64,000 nucleotides of DNA from Dryocola clanedunensis_A. Its GTDB lineage: Bacteria; Pseudomonadota; Gammaproteobacteria; Enterobacterales; Enterobacteriaceae. Made by a program: the position numbers and the translations under genes. The notes below the pieces were generated by a model that saw nothing but the letters and a program-made list of their open reading frames with translations, was not told the DNA's origin and did no database searches. The stretch lies in assembly GCA_038405435.1 (NCBI GenBank), contig JBBYHZ010000008.1; one strand, 5' to 3'. Below are positions 43,498 to 52,208 of this stretch, piece after piece (position 1 is the first letter of the stretch; each line of letters begins with the position of its first letter).

Positions 43498-45357
43498 TCA
43501 TTCCGCAGGCTTTGTCGGCGGTTCGTCCGCAAGCCTGCCGCTGTGAACCCCCTCTTCCGTGCCCTGCCAGCCGTGTCGCTGAATCACATTTAGATGGGCG
43601 CGGTCTTCGTTAATGACCTCCGTCAGCATCGCGCTGGTGCGTTTAAGCACGTCCGCCCGCGCGGGCATATCTGCGGCAATCACCATCTCTTCCACCATCT
43701 GGGTATTGAAGCGACGGAAGTGATCGGCACGTTCACGGGCCTCGTAGCTGCCAACGCCCAGCGCCTCAAGCGCCCGCCGCCCAACTTTCAGCGAGCTTTC
43801 GAAGGTTTCACGCTCCGGCTGTTCAACACCCGCCTGGCGCAGACGAATAAAGTGATCGAGGTCGCGCGCCCTGGCGATAACCCGCAGATTCGGGAAGTGT
43901 TCCTGCACCATCTCAGAGAGCTGAAGGTTAGCATCGGGATCGTCAATGGCGTTGATCAGCACCTCGGCTTTTGCCGCACCCGCTGATTCCAGCAGATCGA
44001 CCCGCGTCGCATCGCCATAAAACACCTTGGTACCGAATTTGCGTAGCGTTTCGATATGGTCCGGGTCGTGATCGAGCACCACCATTTTCACTCCGCTGGT
44101 CAGCAGCAGGCGCCCGGCGATTTGCCCGAAGCGGCCGAAGCCCGCAATAATCACCCGCGGCTGCTCTTCATCAATTTCATCCGCTTCGCGGGCCTGCTCT
44201 TTGCCCGATTTTTCCAGACGGTTAAGCAGCACCAGCAGCAGCGGCGTGGCCGCCATCGACAGCGCAACCGCCAGCGTCAGGGATTTTGCCCAGCCGTCGT
44301 CGAGCACCTCCGCCATTCTGGCGGTGCCGAAAATCACAAAGGCAAATTCGCTGCCCTGCCCCAGCAGCACGGCAAACCAGCGGCGCTGCCTGCGCGGCAC
44401 TTTTAGCGGCTTAGCAACCAGCCACAGCATCACGCTTTTAATCACCAGGAAGCCCACCAGCAGCGCAATAATACGCAGCGGGCTATCCATCAGCGTGCCG
44501 AAATCAATGGACATGCCGACGCCGATAAAGAACAGCCCGAGCAGCAGGCCCTTAAACGGTTCGATATCGCTTTCCAGCGCGTGGCGGTATTCAGAGCTTG
44601 CCAGCAGCACCCCCGCCAGAAATGCTCCCATCGCCATAGAGAGGCCCGCCTCTTCAAGCAGCAAGCCAAAGCCGAACACGAGAAAGAGTGCCACGGCGCT
44701 GAAGACTTCGCGCAGGCCGGAGCGGGCCACAAAGCGCAGCACCGGGCGAGTCACGTAGCGCCCCAGAACCACCACCAGCGCCAGCGCGCCGACTACCTTT
44801 AAGGCTGATATAGAAAAAGCCGCAAGCGTGGTGGTCGCTCCGCTGGTTGCCAGCAGCGGGATCATCGCCACTAAGGGGATGGCGGCGATATCCTGGAAAA
44901 GCAATACGGCGAAGGCGCCGCGCCCCATCACGGAAAGCGTCAGGTTACGTTCGTTCATCGCCTGCATGGCGATCGCCGTTGACGACAGCGCAAGGGTCAG
45001 GCCTATCAGCACCGCAACCTGCCAGCGCAGCCCCATCAGCATGCAGAACAGCCCGAGGAAAAGTCCGCAGGCAACCATCTGTAGCGCACCGCCGCCAAAC
45101 ACCGAGGCACGCAGCGTCCAGAGCCTGCGTGGATCAAGCTCAAGACCGATAACAAACAGCATCAGCACCACGCCGATTTCCGCAAAGTGCAGAATCGTCC
45201 CGGCGTCCGTGACCAGCCGCAGCCCCCACGGCCCAATAATGCAGCCCGCAATCAGGTAGCCAAGCACCGAGCCTAACCCCAGCCGCACGGCGACAGGGAC
45301 GATTAGCGCGGCGGCCCCAAGATAGATAAGTACCTGAATCATGCTGTGGCTATCCAT
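43498..45357 (-). CDS. kefC: glutathione-regulated potassium efflux protein KefC
   Basis: KefC is a glutathione-gated K+/H+ antiporter that acidifies the cytoplasm to protect against electrophiles. The 619 residues (E. coli 620) have an N-terminal membrane domain of the CPA2 family with about 12 helices and a C-terminal RCK/KTN domain starting at the Rossmann motif IIAGFGRFGQIAG. The regulatory loop HALESDIEPFKGLLLGLFF is conserved. Its start overlaps the kefF end by eight bases, the normal arrangement for this channel and its activator. Confidence 0.97.
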   Translation of the reverse strand: MDSHSMIQVLIYLGAAALIVPVAVRLGLGSVLGYLIAGCIIGPWGLRLVTDAGTILHFAEIGVVLMLFVIGLELDPRRLWTLRASVFGGGALQMVACGLFLGLFCMLMGLRWQVAVLIGLTLALSSTAIAMQAMNERNLTLSVMGRGAFAVLLFQDIAAIPLVAMIPLLATSGATTTLAAFSISALKVVGALALVVVLGRYVTRPVLRFVARSGLREVFSAVALFLVFGFGLLLEEAGLSMAMGAFLAGVLLASSEYRHALESDIEPFKGLLLGLFFIGVGMSIDFGTLMDSPLRIIALLVGFLVIKSVMLWLVAKPLKVPRRQRRWFAVLLGQGSEFAFVIFGTARMAEVLDDGWAKSLTLAVALSMAATPLLLVLLNRLEKSGKEQAREADEIDEEQPRVIIAGFGRFGQIAGRLLLTSGVKMVVLDHDPDHIETLRKFGTKVFYGDATRVDLLESAGAAKAEVLINAIDDPDANLQLSEMVQEHFPNLRVIARARDLDHFIRLRQAGVEQPERETFESSLKVGRRALEALGVGSYEARERADHFRRFNTQMVEEMVIAADMPARADVLKRTSAMLTEVINEDRAHLNVIQRHGWQGTEEGVHSGRLADEPPTKPAE

Positions 45358-45880
45358 GGTTTGCCTCCCGCCATTCCGTCAACCGCTGCTTATACTGTTC
45401 GGCCTGCACCTCAAGGGTGTTCTCATCGCAGACGAAAGTGAAATGAATGGCAAAGCACGGCTGCCAGTTCATGCCGCAATAGAGTGCGGTCGCCTGCAGC
45501 GGCTGGCCCAGCACCTGAAAGCCGGGATGGTCCCCTAAATCAAAATGGCCGTCCCCTCCGCCGGTGGTCACCGCCCACATCACATGTTTGCCATGCAGCG
45601 CATTGCCACCGTGGCCATAGGCCCAGCCGTGGGAAAGCACTTTGTCGATCCACAGTTTCATCAGCGGTGGCATGCTGTACCACTGCATCGGATGCTGCCA
45701 GATGACCAGGTCGGCACGGCTCAGCGCCTCCTGTTCAGCGGCGATATCAATATTGAAGTCGGGATAGAGTTCGTACAGAGAGCGGATTTCGACATCGGGC
45801 AGCAGGGATGCCTGTTCAATCATTTTTCGGTTGGCGTGGGAGTGCCGGGGATAGGGGTGCGCATAGATAATTAAAATCAT
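45350..45880 (-). CDS. kefF: KefC ancillary flavoprotein / quinone oxidoreductase KefF
   Basis: KefF is an FMN-dependent quinone oxidoreductase that binds KefC and is needed for its full activity. The 176 residues equal the E. coli protein. Family motifs are IIYAHPYPRHSHANRKMI (flavin phosphate loop), WQHPMQWYSMPPLMKLW and the TTGGG loop. It is the first gene of kefFC; the spacer upstream carries a short repeat pair that could be an operator. Confidence 0.96.
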   Translation of the reverse strand: MILIIYAHPYPRHSHANRKMIEQASLLPDVEIRSLYELYPDFNIDIAAEQEALSRADLVIWQHPMQWYSMPPLMKLWIDKVLSHGWAYGHGGNALHGKHVMWAVTTGGGDGHFDLGDHPGFQVLGQPLQATALYCGMNWQPCFAIHFTFVCDENTLEVQAEQYKQRLTEWREANHG

Positions 45881-45934
45881 GAATTAGCCTGTTGTTTTAC
45901 TGCCTTCTTTTCTCAAAGAGTGTAGACAGTAAAT

Positions 45935-45969
45935 CAACGGGCTAATAGTCAATAATGTTGACGGGCTAA
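45935..45969. repeat. short direct and inverted repeats upstream of kefF
   Basis: ACGGGCTAA occurs twice, at 45937-45945 and 45961-45969, exactly 24 bases apart. Between and overlapping them GTCAA-TAATG-TTGAC (45948-45962) is a perfect inverted repeat. Repeats of this spacing are typical of operator sites; which regulator would use them is unknown. Confidence 0.5.
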
Positions 45970-45984
45970 GCGATAAAATCTGAA

Positions 45985-46218
45985 TTAGTTATCCAGTTCG
46001 CCCATCGACTTCACCTGGTCGCGGTTGATCTGCTCGGTCTTGCCGGTTTCTGCGTTTTTATAAGAAACCAGTCCCGTGTCGTCATCTACCTGCGGTTTGC
46101 CGTCGGTGACGATGGTTTTGCCATCGCTCGTTTTCACCGCCTGATTAGACGAACAACCGGCCACGGTAAACAGCGTTGCGGCAGCGAAGATGGAAGCCAT
46201 CAGAATTTTGTTTTGCAT
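45985..46218 (-). CDS. YgdI/YgdR-type small lipoprotein
   Basis: The 77-residue product has a type II signal peptide ending in the lipobox VAGC (Cys22), followed by Ser-Ser, which directs lipoproteins to the outer membrane. The remainder, with KTIVTDGKPQVDDDTGLVSY and the TEQINRDQV end, fits the DUF903 family of small lipoproteins such as YgdI and YgdR; their function is not known. The family is firm, the paralogue name is not. It stands alone between kefF and carB, at the place where E. coli carries the cai and fix genes. Confidence 0.88.
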   Translation of the reverse strand: MQNKILMASIFAAATLFTVAGCSSNQAVKTSDGKTIVTDGKPQVDDDTGLVSYKNAETGKTEQINRDQVKSMGELDN

Positions 46219-46322
46219 GTTGCTCTCCCTGTTTGTAGTCGTTTCTCACTATGTACCTGAAAACTTTAGCAGGAATTTCCGCCTCCAGCGGAAAATACAG
46301 AACACTCTGAAGAAGTGGGGAC

Positions 46323-46347
46323 AATAAAAAACCCGCCGAAGCGGGTT
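46323..46347 (-). terminator. carAB intrinsic terminator
   Basis: On the minus strand AACCCGC (46347-46341), TTCG and GCGGGTT (46336-46330) followed by TTTTATTG form a Rho-independent terminator with a stable tetraloop, 20 bases after the carB stop. Confidence 0.92.
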
Positions 46348-46367
46348 TAAGTAGAGTGCCGAAGTGA

Positions 46368-49300
46368 TTACTTCGCGATTTGCGCGTGCATTTCCTGCAC
46401 CGATATCACCTTCTCGGTCGCGTCGGCGTTCATCGCCATCGCGGTAGCGAAGCCGCCGTTCAGCGTGGTGTCGTAATGCACTTTATACTGCAGCGCGCTG
46501 CGGCGGATGAGCTTGGAATCCTCAATCGCCTGGCGGCCTGCGGTGGTGTTGATGATGTAGGTATATTCGCCGTTCTTGATGCGGTCCTGAATGTGCGGAC
46601 GACCTTCATGCACCTTGTTCACCAGGCGCGGGTTGATGCCCGCTTCGCCCAGCACGATAGCCGTGCCGTGGGTAGCGTCCAGCTCAAAGCCCTGTTTCAG
46701 CAGCTTGGCGGCCAGGTCAACGACGCGCTCTTTGTCGCCTTCGCGAACGGAGAGCAGCGCGCGGCCAGGTTTACGCATGGTGGACTGGCTGCCCAGCATC
46801 GCCTTGGAGAAAGCTTCTGCGAAGGTGCGGCCCACGCCCATCACTTCACCGGTAGAGCGCATCTCTGGCCCTAACAGCGGGTCGACGCCCGGGAACTTGT
46901 TGAACGGCAGCACCACTTCTTTTACGGAGTAGTACGGCGGGATGATCTCTTTCGTCATGCCCTGCTCAACCAGCGTCTGGCCAACCATCACGCGCGCGGC
47001 AACTTTCGCCAGCGCCATACCGGTTGCTTTGGAGACGAACGGTACGGTACGGGCGGCGCGTGGGTTCACTTCAATCAGGTAAACCTCGTTGTCCTTCACC
47101 GCAAACTGCACGTTCATCAGGCCGCGAACCTGCAGCTCGAAGGCCAGTTTCTGCACCTGCTGGCGCATCACGTCCTGGATCTCTTTGCTCAGCGTATAGG
47201 CTGGCAGGGAACATGCGGAGTCGCCGGAGTGCACGCCCGCCTGCTCAATGTGCTCCATGATGCCGCCAATCAGCACGGTTTCGCCGTCGCAGATGGCGTC
47301 GACGTCCACTTCAACCGCATCGTCAAGGAAGCGGTCCAGCAGCACCGGCGCATCGTTAGAAACGCTAACTGCTGTCTGGAAGTAGCGACGCAGGTCGGCT
47401 TCGTCATAGACGATTTCCATCGCGCGGCCGCCCAGCACATAAGAAGGACGAACGACCAGCGGATACCCGATATGCGCCGCTTTCTCTACGGCCATTTCGA
47501 TTGCGGTCACCGTGGCGTTGGCAGGCTGTTTCAGCTTCAGGCGGTCAACCGCGTGCTGGAAGCGCTCGCGGTCTTCGGCGCGGTCGATTGCGTCCGGGCT
47601 GGTGCCGATAATCGGTACGCCAGCGGCCTCCAGCTCACGAGCCAGCTTCAGCGGAGTCTGGCCGCCGTACTGCACGATAACGCCTTTTGGCTTCTCAACG
47701 CGGACGATTTCCAGCACGTCTTCCAGGGTTACCGGCTCGAAGTACAGGCGGTCGGAAGTATCGTAGTCGGTAGATACGGTTTCCGGGTTGCAGTTAACCA
47801 TGATGGTCTCGTAACCATCTTCACGCAGCGCCAGCGAGGCGTGTACGCAGCAATAGTCGAACTCGATGCCCTGGCCGATACGGTTTGGCCCGCCGCCCAG
47901 CACCATAATCTTGTCGCGGTCGCTGTTCGGGTTGGCTTCGCACTCGTCTTCATAAGTGGAGTACATGTAGGCGGTATCGGTAGAAAACTCCGCCGCGCAG
48001 GTATCAACGCGCTTATAAACAGGGTGCAGGTTATGCTGCTCGCGCAGCTTGCGGATTTCAGACTCGCGCACGCCAGCCAGTTTAGCCAGGCGCGCATCGG
48101 CGAAGCCTTTACGCTTGAGCATACGCAGGAAGTCGTAGTCCAGACCGGTGATCCCCAGCTCTTCCACTTTTTCTTCCAGGCGCACCAGCTCTTCAATCTG
48201 CACCAGGAACCAGCGGTCGATGTTGGTCAGGTTGAACACGCCGTCGACGGACAGGCCAGCACGGAAGGCGTCGGCCACGTACCAGATACGGTCAGCGCCC
48301 GCGTCTTTCAGCTCGCGGCGGATTTTGGTCAGCGCTTCCGGGTCATCCAGATTGACTTTCGGATCAAAGCCCGTCGCGCCTACTTCCAGACCGCGCAGCG
48401 CTTTTTGCAGGGATTCCTGCTGCGTGCGGCCAATCGCCATCACTTCGCCCACGGATTTCATCTGCGTCGTCAGGCGGTCGTTCGCGCCAACAAACTTCTC
48501 GAAGTTGAAGCGAGGAATTTTGGTTACAACGTAGTCGATAGACGGCTCGAACGAGGCCGGGGTTTTGCCGCCGGTGATGTCGTTCATCAGCTCGTCGAGG
48601 GTGTAGCCCACCGCCAGCTTCGCCGCCACTTTCGCAATCGGGAAGCCGGTTGCTTTGGACGCCAGCGCCGAGGAGCGGGAAACGCGCGGGTTCATTTCGA
48701 TAACAATCAGACGGCCGTTTTTCGGGTTAACCGAGAACTGCACGTTTGAACCGCCGGTTTCTACGCCGATTTCACGCAGCACCGCCATCGAGGCGTTACG
48801 CATGATTTGGTATTCTTTGTCGGTCAGGGTCTGGGCCGGGGCCACGGTGATGGAGTCACCGGTGTGGATGCCCATCGGGTCGAAGTTTTCGATAGAGCAG
48901 ACGATGATGCAGTTGTCGTTTTTATCGCGCACCACTTCCATCTCGTACTCTTTCCAGCCAATCAGCGACTCGTCAATCAGCAGCTCTTTGGTTGGGGAAA
49001 GATCCAGACCGCGCTCGCAAATCTCTTCAAACTCTTCGCGGTTGTAGGCGATACCGCCGCCGGTGCCGCCCATGGTGAACGAGGGGCGAATAATGCACGG
49101 ATAGCCCACGTCAGCGGCAACCGCCAGCGCTTCTTCCATGGTGTGGGCAATGCCGGAGCGCGCGGTATCAAGGCCGATTTTTTTCATTGCCACGTCGAAG
49201 CGGCGGCGGTCTTCTGCTTTATCAATCGCGTCGGCTGTGGCACCAATCATGGTGACGCCAAACTCGGCGAGCACGCCCTGGCGTTCCAGCTCCAGCGCGC

Positions 49301-49592
49301 AGTTCAGCGCGGTCTGGCCGCCCATGGTTGGCAGCACCGCGTCCGGGCGCTCTTTTTCGATGATTTTGCGCACCACTTCCCAGTGGATTGGCTCGATGTA
49401 GGTCGCATCGGCCATTTCCGGGTCGGTCATGATGGTTGCCGGGTTGGAGTTCACCAGGATAACGCGGTAGCCCTCTTCACGCAGCGCTTTACACGCCTGG
49501 GCACCGGAGTAGTCGAACTCGCACGCCTGGCCGATAACAATCGGGCCTGCACCAAGGATCAGGATGCTTTTTATATCTGTACGTTTTGGCAT
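46368..49592 (-). CDS. carB: carbamoyl-phosphate synthase large subunit
   Basis: CarB makes carbamoyl phosphate from bicarbonate, ammonia (from CarA) and two ATP, feeding arginine and pyrimidine synthesis. The 1074 residues (E. coli 1073) comprise two homologous ATP-grasp synthetase units (first from ILGAGPIVIGQACEFDYSG, second from VLGGGPNRIGQGIEFDYC), an oligomerisation domain and a C-terminal MGS-like allosteric domain that binds UMP/IMP/ornithine. It is 18 bases downstream of carA in one operon. Confidence 0.98.
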   Translation of the reverse strand: MPKRTDIKSILILGAGPIVIGQACEFDYSGAQACKALREEGYRVILVNSNPATIMTDPEMADATYIEPIHWEVVRKIIEKERPDAVLPTMGGQTALNCALELERQGVLAEFGVTMIGATADAIDKAEDRRRFDVAMKKIGLDTARSGIAHTMEEALAVAADVGYPCIIRPSFTMGGTGGGIAYNREEFEEICERGLDLSPTKELLIDESLIGWKEYEMEVVRDKNDNCIIVCSIENFDPMGIHTGDSITVAPAQTLTDKEYQIMRNASMAVLREIGVETGGSNVQFSVNPKNGRLIVIEMNPRVSRSSALASKATGFPIAKVAAKLAVGYTLDELMNDITGGKTPASFEPSIDYVVTKIPRFNFEKFVGANDRLTTQMKSVGEVMAIGRTQQESLQKALRGLEVGATGFDPKVNLDDPEALTKIRRELKDAGADRIWYVADAFRAGLSVDGVFNLTNIDRWFLVQIEELVRLEEKVEELGITGLDYDFLRMLKRKGFADARLAKLAGVRESEIRKLREQHNLHPVYKRVDTCAAEFSTDTAYMYSTYEDECEANPNSDRDKIMVLGGGPNRIGQGIEFDYCCVHASLALREDGYETIMVNCNPETVSTDYDTSDRLYFEPVTLEDVLEIVRVEKPKGVIVQYGGQTPLKLARELEAAGVPIIGTSPDAIDRAEDRERFQHAVDRLKLKQPANATVTAIEMAVEKAAHIGYPLVVRPSYVLGGRAMEIVYDEADLRRYFQTAVSVSNDAPVLLDRFLDDAVEVDVDAICDGETVLIGGIMEHIEQAGVHSGDSACSLPAYTLSKEIQDVMRQQVQKLAFELQVRGLMNVQFAVKDNEVYLIEVNPRAARTVPFVSKATGMALAKVAARVMVGQTLVEQGMTKEIIPPYYSVKEVVLPFNKFPGVDPLLGPEMRSTGEVMGVGRTFAEAFSKAMLGSQSTMRKPGRALLSVREGDKERVVDLAAKLLKQGFELDATHGTAIVLGEAGINPRLVNKVHEGRPHIQDRIKNGEYTYIINTTAGRQAIEDSKLIRRSALQYKVHYDTTLNGGFATAMAMNADATEKVISVQEMHAQIAK

Positions 49593-49610
49593 TTTTAAGG
49601 CTCCTGATTC

Positions 49611-50771
49611 TTACTTGCTGAAAAGAGTGGCTGTAGTGCGGTACTGCTTGATCAAGTCGATAAAGTGGTCGAAAAGCGGCGCGGCATCGTGCGGACCCGG
49701 GCTTGCTTCAGGGTGGCCCTGGAAGCTGAACGCTGGCTTATCGGTACGATGAATCCCCTGTAGGGTGCCGTCGAACAGCGACTTGTGGGTCACGCGCAGG
49801 TTCGCAGGCATCGTTGCTTCGTCTACTGCAAAACCGTGGTTCTGGGCGGTGATCATCACGCAGTCGCGATCCAGATCTTTTACCGGGTGGTTGCCGCCGT
49901 GGTGGCCGAACTTCATCTTCACTGTTTTCGCGCCGCTTGCCAGAGCCAGCAGCTGATGGCCTAAGCAGATGCCGAAGACCGGCACGTCGGTTTCCAGGAA
50001 AGCTTTAATGGCGCTGATGGCGTAATCGCATGGCGCCGGGTCACCGGGACCGTTGGAGAGGAAGATGCCGTCCGGGTTCATCTTCAGCACTTCCTCAGCG
50101 GAGGTCTGCGCCGGAACAATCGTCAGGCGGCAGCCGCGGTCCACCAGCATGCGCAGAATATTGCGCTTCACGCCGTAGTCATAGGCCACCACGTGGAAAG
50201 GTAAATCTTCTTCTTTTGCTGCTTCCGGCAGGTCGCCCTCAAGCGTCCAGCTGCCCTGCTGCCAGGCGTAGGACTCTTTCGTTGTCACTTCTTTTGCGAG
50301 GTCCATGCCGTTCAGGCCAGGGAAAGCCTTTGCTTTCTCATGGGCCAGCGCCGCGTCAACGCTGTCGCCGGCAATGATGCAGCCGTTCTGAGCGCCTTTC
50401 TCACGGAGCAAACGGGTCAGCTTACGGGTATCGATATCGGCAATCGCCACGATGTTATGGCGTTTTAAATAAGAAGAGAGGTCTTCGGTATTGCGGTAGT
50501 TGCTGGCAATCAGCGGCAGGTCACGAATGACGAGGCCTTGCGCATGTACCTGGGAGGATTCTTCATCAGCGGCGTTGGTGCCGACGTTGCCGATATGGGG
50601 ATAAGTAAGAGTGACGATTTGGCGGGAGTAGGAAGGATCAGTGAGGATTTCTTGATAACCGGTCAATGAGGTATTGAAAACGACTTCCCCAACGGCGGTA
50701 CCTGATGCCCCAATGGCGCGACCGTGGAATTGGGTTCCGTCTTCCAGAACCAATATTGCTGACTTAATCAA
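49611..50771 (-). CDS. carA: carbamoyl-phosphate synthase small subunit
   Basis: CarA is the glutamine amidotransferase subunit that supplies ammonia to CarB. The class I GATase site is GICLGHQLLA (nucleophile Cys), with the His and Glu of the triad in FSFQGHPEASPGP. The most likely start is TTG at 50771, preceded by GGAGGG; it reproduces the E. coli N-terminus (IKSAILVLEDGTQFHGRA), where the start codon is also UUG, and gives 386 residues. Starting further upstream would run into the ArgR boxes. Confidence 0.96.
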   Translation of the reverse strand: MIKSAILVLEDGTQFHGRAIGASGTAVGEVVFNTSLTGYQEILTDPSYSRQIVTLTYPHIGNVGTNAADEESSQVHAQGLVIRDLPLIASNYRNTEDLSSYLKRHNIVAIADIDTRKLTRLLREKGAQNGCIIAGDSVDAALAHEKAKAFPGLNGMDLAKEVTTKESYAWQQGSWTLEGDLPEAAKEEDLPFHVVAYDYGVKRNILRMLVDRGCRLTIVPAQTSAEEVLKMNPDGIFLSNGPGDPAPCDYAISAIKAFLETDVPVFGICLGHQLLALASGAKTVKMKFGHHGGNHPVKDLDRDCVMITAQNHGFAVDEATMPANLRVTHKSLFDGTLQGIHRTDKPAFSFQGHPEASPGPHDAAPLFDHFIDLIKQYRTTATLFSK

Positions 50772-50783
50772 AACGCCCTCCAG

Positions 50784-50818
50784 GGAATAAACAGTCAATT
50801 TATTTGCATATTAATTCA
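50784..50818 (-). promoter_or_regulatory. tandem ArgR boxes of the carAB promoter P2
   Basis: On the minus strand TGAATTAATATGCAAA (50818-50803) and TTGACTGTTTATTC (50797-50784) correspond to the two ARG boxes overlapping the arginine-regulated promoter P2 of E. coli carAB (TGAATTAATATGCA and GAGTGAATATTC). They end 12 bases before the TTG start. Arginine with ArgR would repress here. Confidence 0.8.
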
Positions 50819-51140
50819 AAACGAATTCAGGAATCAATGCAAAACAGCCTGTCATTTGGATTTTTGACAAACGGCGGCATTCTAGGGACTGGCCAGGCAA
50901 AAGTCTACCATAAAGCGAACTTTTTCTGTCTATTTTGACGCTCTGATTAAAAATATGCGCATTGATGGGTGAAATGATTAGCTAACTCAGGGTAAGTAAA
51001 CGGTTGCGAGACAGAAAGAATAGAAATCCATCACCCAGGGTTACAAAAAGTGGACCAGATGGTCAAAAATAACATTTACGCAACGCGTTTTGATGGGAAA
51101 GCTTTATGTTTTGTCTACCTGGACATAAAAAGCCAACCAA
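50819..51140 (-). promoter_or_regulatory. carAB upstream control region with promoter P1
   Basis: On the minus strand TAGACT, 17-18 bases and TAGAAT (50884-50879) in the context TTTTGCCTGGCC closely parallel the pyrimidine-regulated promoter P1 of E. coli carAB, about 100 bases upstream of the start. The E. coli region further upstream binds PepA, PyrH, IHF and PurR; AT-rich tracts occur here, and ACGCAACGCGTTTTGA at 51078-51093 is a weak PurR-like candidate. No gene is present. Confidence 0.6.
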
Positions 51141-51144
51141 ACAG

Positions 51145-51178
51145 GTAAAAATAAAAAGGGCAATAAATTATTGCCCTG
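51145..51178 (-). terminator. dapB intrinsic terminator
   Basis: AGGGCAA (51157-51163) pairs with TTGCCCT (51171-51177) around TAAATTA; on the minus strand it is followed by TTTTATTTTT. It lies about 50 bases after the dapB stop and separates dapB from the carAB control region. Confidence 0.9.
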
Positions 51179-51229
51179 TCAATCAAACAATTATGATTGT
51201 AATAACCACATCACGATGGGTAATTCTTG

Positions 51230-52051
51230 CTACAAACTATTGAGATCCAGCACGTCGCGCATGTCATAAAGACCATTTTTCTTGCCGTTCAACCATAAAG
51301 CTGAACGAACTGCGCCATTTGCAAAAGTCATGCGGCTTGAAGCCTTGTGAGTGATTTCAACGCGCTCGCCGATATCTGCAAACATCGCCGTATGCTCACC
51401 CACAATGTCCCCGGCGCGTACGGTGGCGAAACCAATGGTTCCAGGCACTCGCTCACCGGTATAGCCTTCGCGGGAATAAACCGCGCACTCTTTAAGGTCT
51501 TTATCCATCGCCTGGGCAATGGCCTCCCCCATCGCCAGCGCGGTGCCGGACGGCGCATCCACTTTATGGCGGTGGTGGGCTTCAATAATTTCGATGTCGG
51601 TGTAGTCGCCCATGACCTTGGCCGCTTTCTCGAGCAGCTTGAGCATGACGTTCACGCCAACGCTGAAGTTGGCGGCAAAGACAACGGGGACGTCAGCGGC
51701 AGCTTCGTTAATTGCCTGCTTGCCCGCCTCGTCAAAACCGGTTGTACCTATGACCATCCCCTTGCCGTGCTGGCGGCAAAAGGCCAGATGGCGTAACGTG
51801 CCTTCCGGGCGAGTGAAATCGATAAACACGTCAAAATCGTTGACCACATTTTCAAGGCTGTCGCTGACTGTCACACCTGTTTTCGCCACGCCGGCCAGCT
51901 CGCCCGCATCGCTGCCGACCAGGGAGGAGCCTTCGCGCTCAAGGGCTGCGCCAAGCTGTACGCCATCAAACTGCAAAGCCGCCTGAATAAGTTGTCGTCC
52001 CATACGACCGCCCGCGCCCGCAATCGCGACGCGGATCTGTGCTTCGTCCAT
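51230..52051 (-). CDS. dapB: 4-hydroxy-tetrahydrodipicolinate reductase
   Basis: DapB reduces hydroxy-tetrahydrodipicolinate in lysine and meso-DAP synthesis. The ATG at 52051 follows AGAGAGTGAAT and yields 273 residues, the E. coli length; the GTG two codons upstream falls within the ribosome site. The nucleotide-binding motif VAIAGAGGRMGRQL is at the N-terminus, and the catalytic loop EAHHRHKVDAPSGTA carries the His and Lys of the active site. It is monocistronic, as in E. coli, and is the last backbone gene before the accessory island. Confidence 0.97.
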   Translation of the reverse strand: MDEAQIRVAIAGAGGRMGRQLIQAALQFDGVQLGAALEREGSSLVGSDAGELAGVAKTGVTVSDSLENVVNDFDVFIDFTRPEGTLRHLAFCRQHGKGMVIGTTGFDEAGKQAINEAAADVPVVFAANFSVGVNVMLKLLEKAAKVMGDYTDIEIIEAHHRHKVDAPSGTALAMGEAIAQAMDKDLKECAVYSREGYTGERVPGTIGFATVRAGDIVGEHTAMFADIGERVEITHKASSRMTFANGAVRSALWLNGKKNGLYDMRDVLDLNSL

Positions 52052-52208
52052 ATTCACTCTCTTTAATTAATCTGCTTACAAAACGTTCTCAGGTTACCCA
52101 GCGCCGTGACGGGCCGCCAGCCGAAAACACCGATAATTAGAAATTTATGTCAAACCGCCGCAGTTATCAGTAAAAGTATGCTTTTCCATACAATAACCAG
52201 GGCTTTAT

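Noticed and set aside
47229..48749. A 506-codon open frame on the plus strand opposite carB
   Set aside because: It is an antisense shadow of GC-rich carB codons and contains no protein-like motif.
51078..51093. ACGCAACGCGTTTTGA as a PurR operator for carAB
   Set aside because: It has only partial agreement with the PurR consensus and lies further upstream than the E. coli site; mentioned only as a weak candidate.
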